The notes below the pieces were generated by a model. The model saw only the letters and a list, made by a program, of their open reading frames with translations, was not told where the DNA came from and did no database searches. From Blasia pusilla (taxonomy: Eukaryota; Marchantiophyta; Marchantiopsida; Blasiales), in the NCBI GenBank assembly GCA_050084515.1, contig CM114271.1, positions 25,358,001 through 25,422,000 on the forward strand: 64,000 nucleotides of DNA. The letters run 5' to 3'. The translations under genes were made by a program, and so were the position numbers. Position 1 is the stretch's first letter. Each line of letters begins with the position of its first letter. Shown here one piece after another: positions 37,930 to 48,559 of the stretch.

Positions 37930-39300
37930 TAGCTAACAAGCCCAAATAGGCTGACGCATGCCATCTTGGCACCAACTCCTCATCACTCTCACCATGCCAA
38001 CGAGCTCCAGTCGCATCTCGCTAACTCGGGCATGGGTTACGACTCAAACCATCTGCATCCTGGTTGAGCATCCCTGGTCTATGCACCACTTGGAAGTCAT
38101 ACTCCTGCAACAAAAGAGCCCACCTTGCAAGCTTCCCTGTAAGCTTGTCGGACTCCATCAACCACTTAAGTGGCTGATATTCAGTAATGATGGTAAAGGG
38201 ATTCCCGAATAGATAACATCTAAAATGTGCGACAACCCACACTGTAGCCAAGCACTCACCCTCATACGAGCTATACTTCGCCTCTGCAGCGTTGTTCGAG
38301 CAACTAGCGTAAGCCACCACGAACTCTCTACCATCATCGTCATGCTAGGTGAGCATGGCTCCAAGCCCCAACATGCTCTAATCGGTATGCAAGTGGAAAG
38401 TACGCCCCTTGATCGGTCTCTTCAATATGGGCGCGGACGTCAATTTTTCCTTGAGCATCTGAAATGCTCTTTCTTGCTCATCCTCCCACTGCCACTCCTG
38501 ATCCATCTTGGTCATCAAGGTTAGCGGCTTCACAATTGAACTAAAACCCTTGACGTACCGTCGATAGAAGTTCACAATCCCATGAATGCATGAATTCGAA
38601 TCACATCAATAGGGCGCGGAATGCGTGAAATAGCCTCTACCTTTGTTTATTGCACACCAAGGCCCCCAGGGTATATTGTATGATCAAAGTACTCAATCTG
38701 GTCATAGAAGAACTTGCACTTGCCTAGATGTAGCTTCAGTCCATGTAATTGCAATCGTCAAAAAACCTCCTCTAAATGTCCCTCATGCTCCTCAACTGTG
38801 GCACTAAAGACTACGATATCATCAATATAATACCTAGAAAAATCCAGACCTACCAAGATCCTATCCATGACCCTCTGAAACTCAGCCAAGGCGCTCTTTA
38901 ATCCAAATGGTAAGAACCGGCACTAGTACAAACAATCCTTCCCGTGAGGATCGATGTCCCAAAATGCCGTCTTCTGCCTGTCCTCCAATCTGATAGGCAG
39001 TTGATGGTATTCGGCTTGCAAATCCAATGAACTGAAGACCTTTGCATGCCCGATCGCATCAAATATCTCCTTAGGAGTGGGCATGGCATACCTATCAAAC
39101 TTTGTCTGTCGATTGATAGGTCGATAATCTCCACACATCCGCCTATCCGTCCAATTGCCATGCACATCCTTCTTGACGCGCATGACAATGGCAGATGCAT
39201 ACTCTCCATGCAAAATCTCCACTAGTCCTGCTCCAACCAAGTCCTGGCTTCTACTTTGAATCAGAGCCCTCTCCATATCACTATACCTATAGGGTCATCG
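37930..39300 (-). pseudogene. Reverse transcriptase and RNase H, element II
   Basis: 39276-38923 encodes the palm start (MCGDYRPINRQTKFDRYAMP, SSLDLQAEYHQLPI). The YIDDIVVFS active site follows a TAG and is in a nearby frame around 38.83 kb. 38575-38378 encodes the connection (NFYRRYVKGFSSIVKPL) and 38320-38021 the RNase H (VVAYASCSNNAAEAKYSSYE, LKWLMESDKLTGKLARW, ADGLSRNP). The family is Ty3/Gypsy by the RT-RNase H-integrase order. The frame is broken many times. The 5' edge is the element III insertion at 39407. Confidence 0.8.
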
Positions 39301-39406
39301 AAGATCAGCGTGTCACTCTACAACTCAATGCGGATCCCTGGACCCTTCAACATACCCAAATCATGCATACTAAATGCAAAACAACTCCTATAACTCCTAA
39401 GGAGCT

Positions 39407-39489
39407 TGTCGTGCGAATCGTTGACATACCATACTCACATACATACATAACATAGACGAGAGCATCCACAAACATAACTGTACCACAAC
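39407..39489 (-). repeat. B2 block of element III
   Basis: 83 bp starting (- strand) TTGTGGTACAGTTATGTTTG and ending ACGATTCGCACGACA. It repeats B1, minus about 20 bp. Confidence 0.85.
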
Positions 39490-39856
39490 TGAAATCCGTG
39501 AAAGACCTACTGTCATAAAACACATATAGAATCACGCACAATCGAGCCAAACCCACTCCACGATGGGAGAATCTAGGTCGAAGCTTGCGGGGAAGACCAT
39601 AGCCAAGAGCTCTACTCACTACCAAGGCTAACTCCCAATGCAACAGGCTCAACTCAAAGAACTGACTGTTCTTTGGATGCACTCCACACTATATCCTCCA
39701 ACCGAAGAGCGGGCCCTACTGGGAAAGTTACCCCAACTAAGTAACCCCCAACCCTATGTATGAAACCACATCTCTACCTAGCCACTACGGTCCTACATAA
39801 GGTATGGCCTCTACTAGCACACTATATTCTACGACATAATCCGTATGGTTACGACA
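39490..39856 (-). repeat. A2 terminal repeat of element III
   Basis: 367 bp starting (- strand) TGTCGTAACCATACGGATTA and ending CACGGATTTCA. It matches A1 (48192-48559, 368 bp) closely. Confidence 0.88.
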
Positions 39857-39963
39857 ACTATCATGCGAATCCACCTTGTCATATAATATACATCGCTGAC
39901 ATACCATACTCACATACATACATAACATAGACGAGAGCATCCACAAACATAACTATACCACAA
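39857..39963 (-). repeat. B1 block of element III
   Basis: 107 bp between polypurine tract and A2, starting (- strand) TTGTGGTATAGTTATGTTTG. It contains about 20 extra bases (around TATTATATGACAAGG) that B2 lacks. Confidence 0.85.
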
Positions 39964-40000
39964 CTCGCCCCCCTAACTGGCGGTTAGATCCCTCTAACTC
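39964..40000 (-). promoter_or_regulatory. Polypurine tract of element III
   Basis: On the - strand GTTAGAGGGATCTAACC then AGTTAGGGGGGCGAG, directly before B1. GTTAGA-GGGA-TCTAAC could form a small hairpin. The motif is shared with family 1 although the adjacent repeats are not. Confidence 0.6.
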
Positions 40001-40137
40001 CCAGGTAGCCCTATACATCTACTACGTGCTATACACCTTCGTGGGTGCACGAATCAAAAGGCCGGGTGCTACGTTGCCCCATTGTTAGTCGCACATCTGT
40101 AATCCATATCATGCAAAGATCAAGTCATCTACCTCTC

Positions 40138-41600
40138 CTAAATACATTGAGGACAAACCCACCTTCTAGTAGGAACAACATCCATACGTGGAGTCAAACA
40201 TATCATGTGCCAACCCCTAGAACACTGATCACACACCAACATACGGGCTGCGTTACCAGCAGACCCACACAACATGCACCTCAAGCTAGCACGTATCATG
40301 GCTAAGCTTGGGTCAACAGTACCATCCACATTTGGAAGATGACATGGCGCACAATTACGCACATGGTCCTTCCAAACAACTCCATCACGATCCTTCAACA
40401 TGAGAACTCCAGAAGCTAACACCTCGCGCACTCGTAAAATAGTGCGGCTTGCCGTCACATCCAACGTTGTCGGTGCAATCTGCTGCAAATAGACATAGTC
40501 CCCCACATGGAACCTACGAATCGATGGTCGATAACGTTCATCCCGAAAGGTTGCATACCGCAACGTATCTCTATGTTGAGCAATGGCAAGATTCTCAAAG
40601 GCTGTTGGCATAACTCTCCGAAAGAGCTCTGCCCGCTGAGAACATATCCTCATCCACATCTCTGGGTCATCAAGGTTCACCACCTCACTAGACTCCCGAC
40701 GAATTGCTGCTGGCAAGTGTGGATCTTGGCCGTATAATAGAAAATAAGGTGAGAAGGAAGCCAAAGATGCTTGGCGACTGAACCTATATCCCATGGCTAA
40801 CCATGGCAACTGAATATCCCTGTCTCCAAGGTGCCCCTTCTGTAAGCCATACTTGCACAATGCCCTCTTCACCGTCTGAACCACACGCTCAGCCAAACCA
40901 TCCGCCTCTGGATGATCTTGAGACGTGGTCCGATGATCAATCAACGCCTTGTCACACAAGACCTGAAACTCACCCTGAAACTCTGTACCCTGGTCGGTTT
41001 GCACTTCAGATGATGCACCAAAATGACTAAGCACTCTATGAAGAAACGCGTACGCCGTACCCTCACTTGCCTTGTCAGGTAATGCCACCAACTCAATCCA
41101 CTTGGAGAAGTGCTCCATCATCACCAACACATATCGATATGTCGTACAGTCAACGGTAACGGTCCCGCAAAGTCCACACTCCAACGGTAACCCAACCCCA
41201 TAATACGCAAGGGGTGTAACTGTGGTGTAGGGGCATTGAATGATGCCCTCACCCGGTCACAAACCATACAACGTGACACCAACTGCTGCACTGAGTATGC
41301 ATGCCACGCCACCAATATCGACCAAGGAGTAAGCTATACGTACGCTTTACCCCCAAATTGCCCCAACTCCTCATGGGCATGTCGCACAATGCGCTCTCTC
41401 TGAGCCAAATGCGGCACTACTCGTACTCTACCATCCTCCCACACACGGAGAATATGTGTTCCCTCCAATCGATACCTCTTAGCACGTTGAAGAACACGAT
41501 CTCGCTCCTTGGCACTCACTATGCCTGGCACCCTACTGGTCCGTATGAACTCCAACACCAACGCATCATCATGAATATCACGCTGATCCGCACGCCATCT
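40138..41600 (-). pseudogene. Integrase with PHD finger, element III (one shift)
   Basis: 41561-41334 encodes the N-terminal region (RYRLEGTHILRVWEDGRVRV, HAHEELGQFGGK), 41315-41121 the second zinc pair and first catalytic Asp (SRCMVCDRVRASFN, WSVDFAGPLPLT), and 41184-40138 a 348-residue open frame with the second Asp (QTDQGTEF) and the Glu (HPEADGLAERVV). One small indel near 41.13 kb separates the first Asp from the rest. Residues about 300-348 form a PHD finger in C4HC3 order: CMLCGSAGNAARMLVCDQC, RGWHMICL, RWVCPQC. It stands where chromoviruses carry a chromodomain. A role in steering integration to marked chromatin is an inference from that position. Confidence 0.88.
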
Positions 41601-41627
41601 CCAACCTTAGGATCTCAAGGTGGCCAT

Positions 41628-42890
41628 CTACCCTCGACTAGAGTAAGATGTCATGTGGTCCTCCATACTAGAGTCCACCCCTAACCAACATAAAAAGGCG
41701 GATGCATGCCAACCTGGCACCATCTCCTCATCAACCTCGCCATGCCATCTAACCCCAGTTGCATCCTCTTGGCTAGTATATGGGTTCCTACTCAACCCAT
41801 CAGCATTAAGGTTGGCAACTCCAAATCTATGTACCACATGGAAGTCATACTCCTGTAAGATAAGAGCCCACCGTGCAAGCTTCCCTATAAGCTTGTCGGA
41901 CTCCATCAACCACTTGAGCGGCTGGTGATGAGTAACAAGGGTAAACTGTGTGCCAAACAAGTAACACCTAAAGTGTGCCACAACCCACACTATTGCCAAG
42001 CACTCTCCCTCATATGAACTATAGGGCGACTCCGCTGCATTATTCGAACGACTTGCATAGGCCACCACAAACTCCATGTGCTCATCATCATGTTGTGTCA
42101 TACCGCTCCAAGTCCCAACCTACTCCAATCAGTGTGTAACTGAAATTGGCGCCCTCTAATAGGTCTCCTCTAGATAGGCGCCGCCACCAACTGGGCCTTA
42201 AGCTCCACAAAAGCTCTCTCTTGATCATCTCCCCTGTGCCACTCTTGATCTGATTTCAGCAATTGGTTCAAAGGCTTTGCCATAGCACTAAATCCCTTCA
42301 CATACCTCCGATAGTAGTTCGCCAATCCCATGAATGCCCGAACTCTACTCACATCTACCGGACGCGGAAAAAGTGCAATAGCCTCCACCTTTGCTTGCTG
42401 AACTCCCAAACCACCTGGATAGATCACATGACCCAAGTACTCAATATCCTCATGGAAGAACTTACACTTTCCTGGAATGCAAACGTAGACCATGAGCTTT
42501 CAACCGCTCAAACACCATCTGCAAATGTATGTGATGCTCCTCCACCGTGTTACTGAACACCAAGATATCATCAATGTAACACCGAACAAAATCCAACCTT
42601 GCTAGGATCCTGTCCATCACTCTCTGAAATTTGGCAGGTGCATTCTTCAACCCAAAGGGTAAGAATTTCCACTCGTACAAACAATCCTTGCCATGAGAGT
42701 GGACACCCCAAAATGTTGTCTTGGCCTTGTTACTCTCCCAAATTGGCAATTGATAGTATCCAGCCCGAAGATCCAAAGTACTGAAAATCTTTGTCTGTCC
42801 CACCACATCAAAGATCTCCTCAGGTGTAGGCATGGCATAGCTATCGGCCTTGGTTTTCCGATTGATAGGACGGTAATCTTCCACGATAAT
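41628..42890 (-). pseudogene. Reverse transcriptase and RNase H, element III
   Basis: The RT starts abruptly at VEDYRPINRKTKADSYAMP, continues through STLDLRAGYYQLPI, LPFGLKNAPAKFQRVMDRIL and the YIDDILVFS active site, then shifts frame near 42.48 kb into CKFFHEDIEYLGHVIYPGG and RAFMGLANYYRRYVKGFS. RNase H (42101-41628) shows VVAYASRSNNAAESPYSSYE and ADGLSRNP. The N-terminal fingers part of RT is missing, deleted with the DNMT-RT linker. Ty3/Gypsy type. Confidence 0.85.
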
Positions 42891-44001
42891 AGTCCGAAGT
42901 CGACGCTGATCGGCCATACCAAGACTCAAAATCCAAGTCAAACAATTCAAGTCCATGGCCTGATCCAACACAACGTCATGAAGCCTCAGAAATGGAAGCA
43001 ACCGTTGTCACACCAGTAGCAAATCCCATCGCACGCTCTATCTCATCAGCATTAGGCTCCACCAACTGTCGCACATGAGAATCCCATACAAGCCCAGGAC
43101 CACCTTCCCTGTATGCATGTGACGAGGGAAAACTCACAAATATGGGTAGTGCCATCCTAGGTTGGCCCACACGATTCACCACTGCCATGGGTGACCGATC
43201 AATAACCCTCACTACCTGAGAAAGTCGCCTAGTATCCAAGATACTATCCACTGTAAGGCAAGGATCCCGCTGCACTGCATCATATGCTCGACGTAGAACC
43301 TCCCTAGGCAACAAGTTTGTCCACCACAAGCGTGGACGATGTGCACGAGAGCCAACTCGCGCTGCATCCAACAACACCGCTGGTCCAATCCAAGACCGCA
43401 CCTCATGAACACTCGCCATCATCCGGGTCTGAGTGTCACCCAACAATGGAAAATTCTCCAGAATGTAAGCTAGAGTATGTGCCTGATGAACCTGAAGATG
43501 TCGTAACACCCGTAACATCTCCCAAAACAATCGAGACCTAGGGTCGTGTAATCCCTCACCACGACCACCACGTGTATGACCCTGACATGGCCATCCAGCA
43601 ATCACCAAATCCACAGGACCAACCCTCTCAAGGTCCTGCGCCCCCAACAATACAATGTGTGACGGCAAAGCACGTTGGTACCCACGAATAGCTGATGGCG
43701 GCAACAACTCAAGATATCTCCGCATCAACTGACCAATATGTCAGGATGAGACTCTCTGGGCCGTCTCATCTCGCTCCACATACACGTACCTCCGCACAGG
43801 AATACCGGCCTGCAACACTGCAGCCAAACCAGTGCTAATCCCACCAAAGAGATCTAACACACAAATGCCCTCCGACGGATACTGCCATATAATGGGTATA
43901 GTATCCAAAGGGGATAACCCAACTGGACCAAAAGTAGGAGTCCGCCGTGGGGCCTCCTCTTCCTCGTGAGGTATAACAGCCTCACACCAAGCCTCTTGCA
44001 C
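42890..44001 (-). pseudogene. DNMT3-type C5 cytosine methyltransferase, element III
   Basis: One frame from 44001 to 42976 interrupted by a single TGA near 43741, then a one-base shift to a few further residues. Motifs come in the normal order: SAM-binding motif I VLDLFGGISTGLAAVLQAGI, YVYVERDE (motif II), DLVIAGWPCQGHT with the catalytic Cys (IV), AYILENFPLLGD (VI), VGSRAHRPRLWWTNLLP (VIII), and LVEPNADEIERAMGFATGVT to the DQAMDLNCLTWIL end (IX-X). Known DNMT3 enzymes have similar SLFDGIATG and AHRARYFWGNLPG. The order is not permuted as in plant DRM enzymes. It would transfer methyl groups to cytosine C5 in DNA. It lies between protease and RT, inside pol. The best-preserved copy of three, but not translatable as it stands. 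Confidence 0.88.
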
Positions 44002-44034
44002 TAGGCGATCAGCCTCTTGCGGTAGTGCACCGCC

Positions 44035-44820
44035 TCAACTCCAAAGTGGCACATCCAATGATGAGGATGCCACTGCTGCAAAAATAGGGACCTCCTCTAC
44101 CTCTTCATGCACAGGAGAATCCATAGCAGCAACATTACCCTCCAAAAAGTCTCTTGGCCAAGTGACTACTCCACTAAAACCAGCCAGAGATGCTAACACT
44201 GTTGGGGAAGACCCTCTTGGTCGAGCCCCATAAATAAATCTCACAGTAACTTGGCTCATATGTCCATCCCCGGACTGCCAACCAGGTCTATAAGACGCTG
44301 TCTCAGTCCAATAATCCATGTGAAAACCCATCCGGTACAATATTGCTCCTCTAACTAGTATATCATATTACTCGCATGATGTGACCACTGCACGTACTCC
44401 CAACCGAGATCTATCAGTCGCATGATCTGGTCTCAACAGTACAGAAAACTTCTGCCGTGTCATGAATTGAGACCTATCATTGGCTCCTCCAAGTGATGTT
44501 TGAATCTGGAATGGGCAAGGCTCAAGCTCTGACCTCCGAATACCCAAACCAATACATGTCGCCTTTCCCAACATCAAAGGTTGGGCACCAGAGTCTAACA
44601 AGACTCTATATGGTCTATACACCTGTCTTGTAGGACTTACCAATCGGAATATCCCATTCCGGTTGTCCAACATACATACACCAGGTGTAAGCCTCTCGCG
44701 ATCAATGGCTGGTCGGGTTGGTAATGCATCCATCTTCACCGCTGCTGCCTGCCAAGTAGCACTGATACTTAATGCTACACTTGACATAGAGGGTCGCTCC
44801 ACCGCAACACCCTCATCCAT
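44035..44820 (-). pseudogene. Aspartic protease and linker, element III
   Basis: 44820-44368 (150 residues) contains the retropepsin site YRVLLDSGAQPLMLG near its middle, followed by FQIQTSLGG. The frame at 44340-44035 (YRMGFHMDYWTE, VVTWPRDFLEGN) continues to the DNMT module and matches element II (VGGAVLYPMGF). It would mature the polyprotein. A stop separates the two frames. Confidence 0.75.
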
Positions 44821-44853
44821 CTCAGCACGTGCAGCAGTAACACCCCCACGTTC

Positions 44854-46519
44854 TTACAACGTGGCTGCTAACTGAAATACAGGAGCTAAGTTAACTCCTA
44901 AAGCCATTAGTTCCGTGGCCAAAAACAATGGGGATCCCAACACTGAAGTTGCCATCCGCAATACTGCATTGGATGCTGCAGCCGTGTCTACTACACGCGA
45001 TGTAGATGCCTCAGTCCCCAATGTCGGCTCAATAGGCTGCGTAGGAACCATGGATGGAGTCCTAAGCACCTCAGACAACAAGAATGACTGGGAAAGCCTA
45101 GCCTGCCTCCTAGCCTCATCCCTCTGTGGGTCCAACTCCACCGTAGCACCACGTGGCTCTGACGCTCGAGTGGCTCCTCTCGTAACTGCAGCCGATGCCT
45201 CAACTTGTGTTGCACTCGCCATATAAGAGAGATCATCCCCTCCATAAGAGATGGAAGCCCCTGCTCCCGAATCTGATCTATGCTAGATACCAGCCATAGT
45301 AGCCAACTTCTCCTCCAACTGCTCAATCTTGGCAGCCATAGCTGACTCTGTCATAGTGGTAGGGGTGGCCACCGTAGGCTCTCCAACCACCGGTCCACCT
45401 CTACCACCTCTACCACCTCTACCACCTCGGCCAATGCTCTCGAGGATGACTTGGTCTCCCGCAATGATCACACTAAAATGGGGCCGACTGAGGCCCATCC
45501 TCCAAAGTCCGTCTCCCATCCTCTTGGGGATAAAACTTCATAACATGATCACCTCCACATGTCCAACATGACTGTCCTTGCTACGGGGCAGCAAATGAAG
45601 GCAATGGTCTCTGCGCAAGTGTCCCTCTAGGACCTGACTGAGGTCGTGTGTACCCCCCACGACTCCCACTACTACTACCACCACCACTACTACAAGATTG
45701 TGAGGTGGGCTGCTGAACATGAGAAGTAGTAGTTGTATCCCTAGTGAATGCGGATGTCACCACTCTCTCCTTCACCATGTTAAGCTCAATCTTCTCAGAT
45801 AGAGCAAACACATGGGTCAATGTGGGTGAATCATCACTCATAAGAGTAGCATCACGTACCCTGCGGCGCAACTCTCTGTCCAAGATCCCATACCAAAACT
45901 GGATTGCCTAAGCCTGAGTCACACCCTAGGTAATTGATCAAGCGTCGCATACGAGTGTATGCCTCACGAAGACTCTCACCAGTCTTTCGCTCAAATTCCT
46001 GAAGACTCCTCAACTTCTCTATCTTCACTCCCTGATAGTTCTTCTTCAACCTCTTGAAGAACTCTGCAATCGGGCTGAACGATGGTCGGGCACTAGTACC
46101 TCCACTAGTACCCCCATTGGTACCTCCATGGGTACCTCCACTCGTACTCCCACTCCGGCTCGCACTCGTACCACTCAACGTCGGGCTGGTTAGCATAGTA
46201 GGAGCACTACTACCAATACCACCATGGGTGATAGACACATAGCCTGGAGACCAATATTGTCTCCACGCCTCAATCTCAGCAACATGATCCTTCCTAAACT
46301 CATGGTAATCATCCATGGGTGGTCCCTCCAAGTGCTAAAACAACCCCTTCCAAGCCAAGAAGGGTTCCGCAACATCTGCATATCACACCATGTATCAAAC
46401 TCCTGCATGAAATCCTCCAACTCAATGGTGCCCACTGCACTCGAGTATCGTCGTGGGCCCTTCATGGTCCCATATATTCTGTCCATGTCCCAAATCAATG
46501 GAGCTGCAACGTTTAACAA
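44854..46519 (-). pseudogene. gag: Gag of element III (family 2), broken
   Basis: Starts near 46519 (GTIELEDFMQEFDTWCDMQ matches family 1), shifts into 46331-45852 (MDDYHEFRKDHVAEIEAWR, a Gly/Thr/Ser repeat GGTHGGTNGGTSGGTS, KLRSLQEFERKTGESLREAY) and 45883-45581. Knuckle-like motifs CWTCGGDHVMKF and CDHCGRPSHPREHW follow near 45.45-45.57 kb, with Trp in place of the last Cys, then a Gly/Arg run and a C-terminal linker at 45222-44854. Nucleocapsid protein of the particle. Confidence 0.75.
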
Positions 46520-47214
46520 CGTAGAAGACTCGGTGTTTGGAACACCCTCGTCCTTCTATTCATCAACTGTCGGAAGTGGAAAAGGTAGCCGATACCTCAA
46601 TCCACTCTGTGTAAAACCACCACTGTCCGCACCACGGTCCCCAACCTGACCACCAGACAGCTCCGTGATGACCAACGCCGATGCCGCACCACCACCAAAT
46701 TACCTCCACTAAGTAACCCAGTGACGTGGATGTCGTTGTACTATTCTAGCTCTACTAGCTATAGGTGTAGGCAACCTAACCTGTCATCACCACAAGAAGC
46801 CTCCCACGGTCTACTGGTCATCACTCCAGCCTCATTACTGCTAGCACACAGGAATAACACTACTTTGGAAATCAGCATCAACCCTAACAATGGGCGTGCA
46901 AGCAAGAAGCAACGATGGAGGGGATCCAAACACAAGAAGTCCAACGACAATCCTCCAATCGCAAATGGAAATCAAGGTAACACAATCCACCAAACGTGGC
47001 ATCCCCTGAATCCACAAAACCCACCACACAATTCTAACGCAATAGCTACTCCGCCGCGGGTCGATGACGCGCTAGTCGAACTTGGAGCACCATAAAATAT
47101 CACCTGTATGGAGAGGCTACACCGTACTATGTGCTAGAGGTCCATCAACCAAAAACCTGAGATGCATAAAGTGCCTAACACCTCTCCGAAGAGCACCAAA
47201 TGATCTACACCAAT

Positions 47215-47300
47215 GTGTACACTGGCATAGTTAAGAACTCAGCAGTTAAGCGTCTTCCAAGCAGAATAGCCCAAAGATGGGTGACCAGTTATGCAACACT
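47215..47300 (+). pseudogene. 5S-rRNA-like segment in element III leader
   Basis: On the + strand AGAACTCAGCAGTTAAGCGT, 22 bases, then GATGGGTGACC. Plant 5S rRNA has AGAACTCCGCAGTTAAGCGT, also 22 bases, then GATGGGTGACC. These are the A-box and intermediate/C-box region of the internal polymerase III promoter. Outside this core the match fades. The segment is antisense to element III. Cassandra-type elements and SINE3 elements also carry 5S-derived promoters. Confidence 0.75.
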
Positions 47301-47334
47301 CAAATCACAAATCCTGCAGAAATTGCCTCACACC

Positions 47335-47389
47335 CAAGCAAGCAAGCAAGCTGCTTGCTTGCTTGCTTGCTTGCTTGCTCCTTGCTTCT
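47335..47389. repeat. (GCAA)n/(GCTT)n palindromic microsatellite
   Basis: A run of AAGC units is followed, after one base, by a run of GCTT units, giving a perfect inverted repeat of at least 16-bp arms. It lies just beyond the 5S-like segment. Confidence 0.95.
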
Positions 47390-48191
47390 TACTCCGCCTC
47401 TTTCTCCCACTCGCCCCGAGCTACCACGAGTTGCCTCGAAGCCTCAAAACGCCGAGAAATGCTTGAGACATGCCCCTATCGCCCGCTTCGCCATGCTTCG
47501 CTATGGAGAGAGGCCCAACCAGGGTAGGCATCTCCAACAATGAACGAGTCACCAACCAACCAGCCCCTCCAATCCGTTGTTGACCTTGAGCTAGTCCGCG
47601 AAATTTCGATCAGCAATTACTCCACAAATCCTCTACCAAAATTGAATTTTTTTCAACCAGAATTCAATTGACCACCATTGCTATCTCTCCACAAAAAATC
47701 AGCTACAACCAAGCTCTGCACTCCGAGCTAAAAATCAGACAAACTTGTTGTCCATACACCTCAAGAATCGCAAATCCGACAGCAATTCCGCCCAGTTTCA
47801 TGCACGTAGAAATCTGCAACGCTCCACACACTCAAGCAGATAGCTTCACATGAGATCACAATACAAGTAGCAATAGGAACCTCTCACCCAATCTGGATGA
47901 ACTTCAACACAGCTTCCGCACTCCAAGCTCTCCACATCAGAAAACCGTCGAACACGAACCAGAATCTTCAATCCTTGATAACTTCCAACTCCCTTGACGA
48001 AATCTGGCAATCTAAAGCGCGTTGGAAAGCTCTCACCAAGGCGCTTCTTTCCCAACCAACCACGCAGCAGATTCCTACCTCCAACATAGGCCACATGCCA
48101 TGAACATCCACGGATGAGTACACAATCAGCCCTAACCAGATCCTACTGATCCACAATCGAAGCTACCATGGATCTACTCTAGTTCTTTGAG

Positions 48192-48559
48192 TGAAATCCG
48201 TGAAAGACCTACTGTCATAAAACACATATAGAATCACATACAATCGAGCCAAAACCCACTCCACGATGGGAGAATCTAGGTCAAAGCTTGCGGGAAACAC
48301 CATAGCTAAGAGCTCTACTCACTACCAAGGCTAACTCCCAACGCAACACGCTCAACTCAAAGAACTGACTATTCTTTGGATGCACTCCATACTATATCCT
48401 CCAACCTAAGAGCGTGCCCTAATGGGAAAGTCACCCCAACTGAGTAACCTCCAACCTTATGTATGAAACCGCATCTCTACCTATCCACTACGGTCCTACA
48501 TAAGGTATGACCTCTACTAGCACACTATACTCTACGACATTATTCGTATGGTCATGACA
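48192..48559 (-). repeat. A1 terminal repeat of element III
   Basis: 368 bp starting (- strand) TGTCATGACCATACGAATAA and ending CACGGATTTCA, matching A2. The next bases are leader, not B. Confidence 0.88.

Larger units (their letters stand above)
46520..48191 (-). other. 5' leader of element III
   Basis: About 1.7 kb between A1 and gag. It holds an antisense 5S-rRNA-like segment and a GCAA/GCTT palindrome, both listed separately. The bases next to A1 (CTCAAAGAACTAGAG on the - strand) do not look like a tRNA primer-binding site and do not match the B block. Confidence 0.6.
39407..48559 (-). mobile_element. Gypsy element III (family 2), nested in element II
   Basis: 9.15 kb on the - strand. 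Order: A1 (48559-48192), leader, gag, protease, DNMT, RT, RNase H, integrase, PHD, polypurine tract, B1-A2-B2. The proteins are clearly related to family 1 but the terminal repeats are different. It is the youngest-looking copy, since its integrase-PHD frame of 348 residues is open. It sits in element II between DNMT and RT. A deletion joins its own DNMT end directly to RT. The flanks (GAGCT on the left, AACTA on the right) show no target-site duplication. Confidence 0.88.

Noticed and set aside
42976-43728. Methyltransferase being a DRM-type (plant de novo) enzyme
   Set aside because: DRM enzymes have permuted motifs (VI-X before I-V). Here motif I comes first and X last, as in DNMT3.
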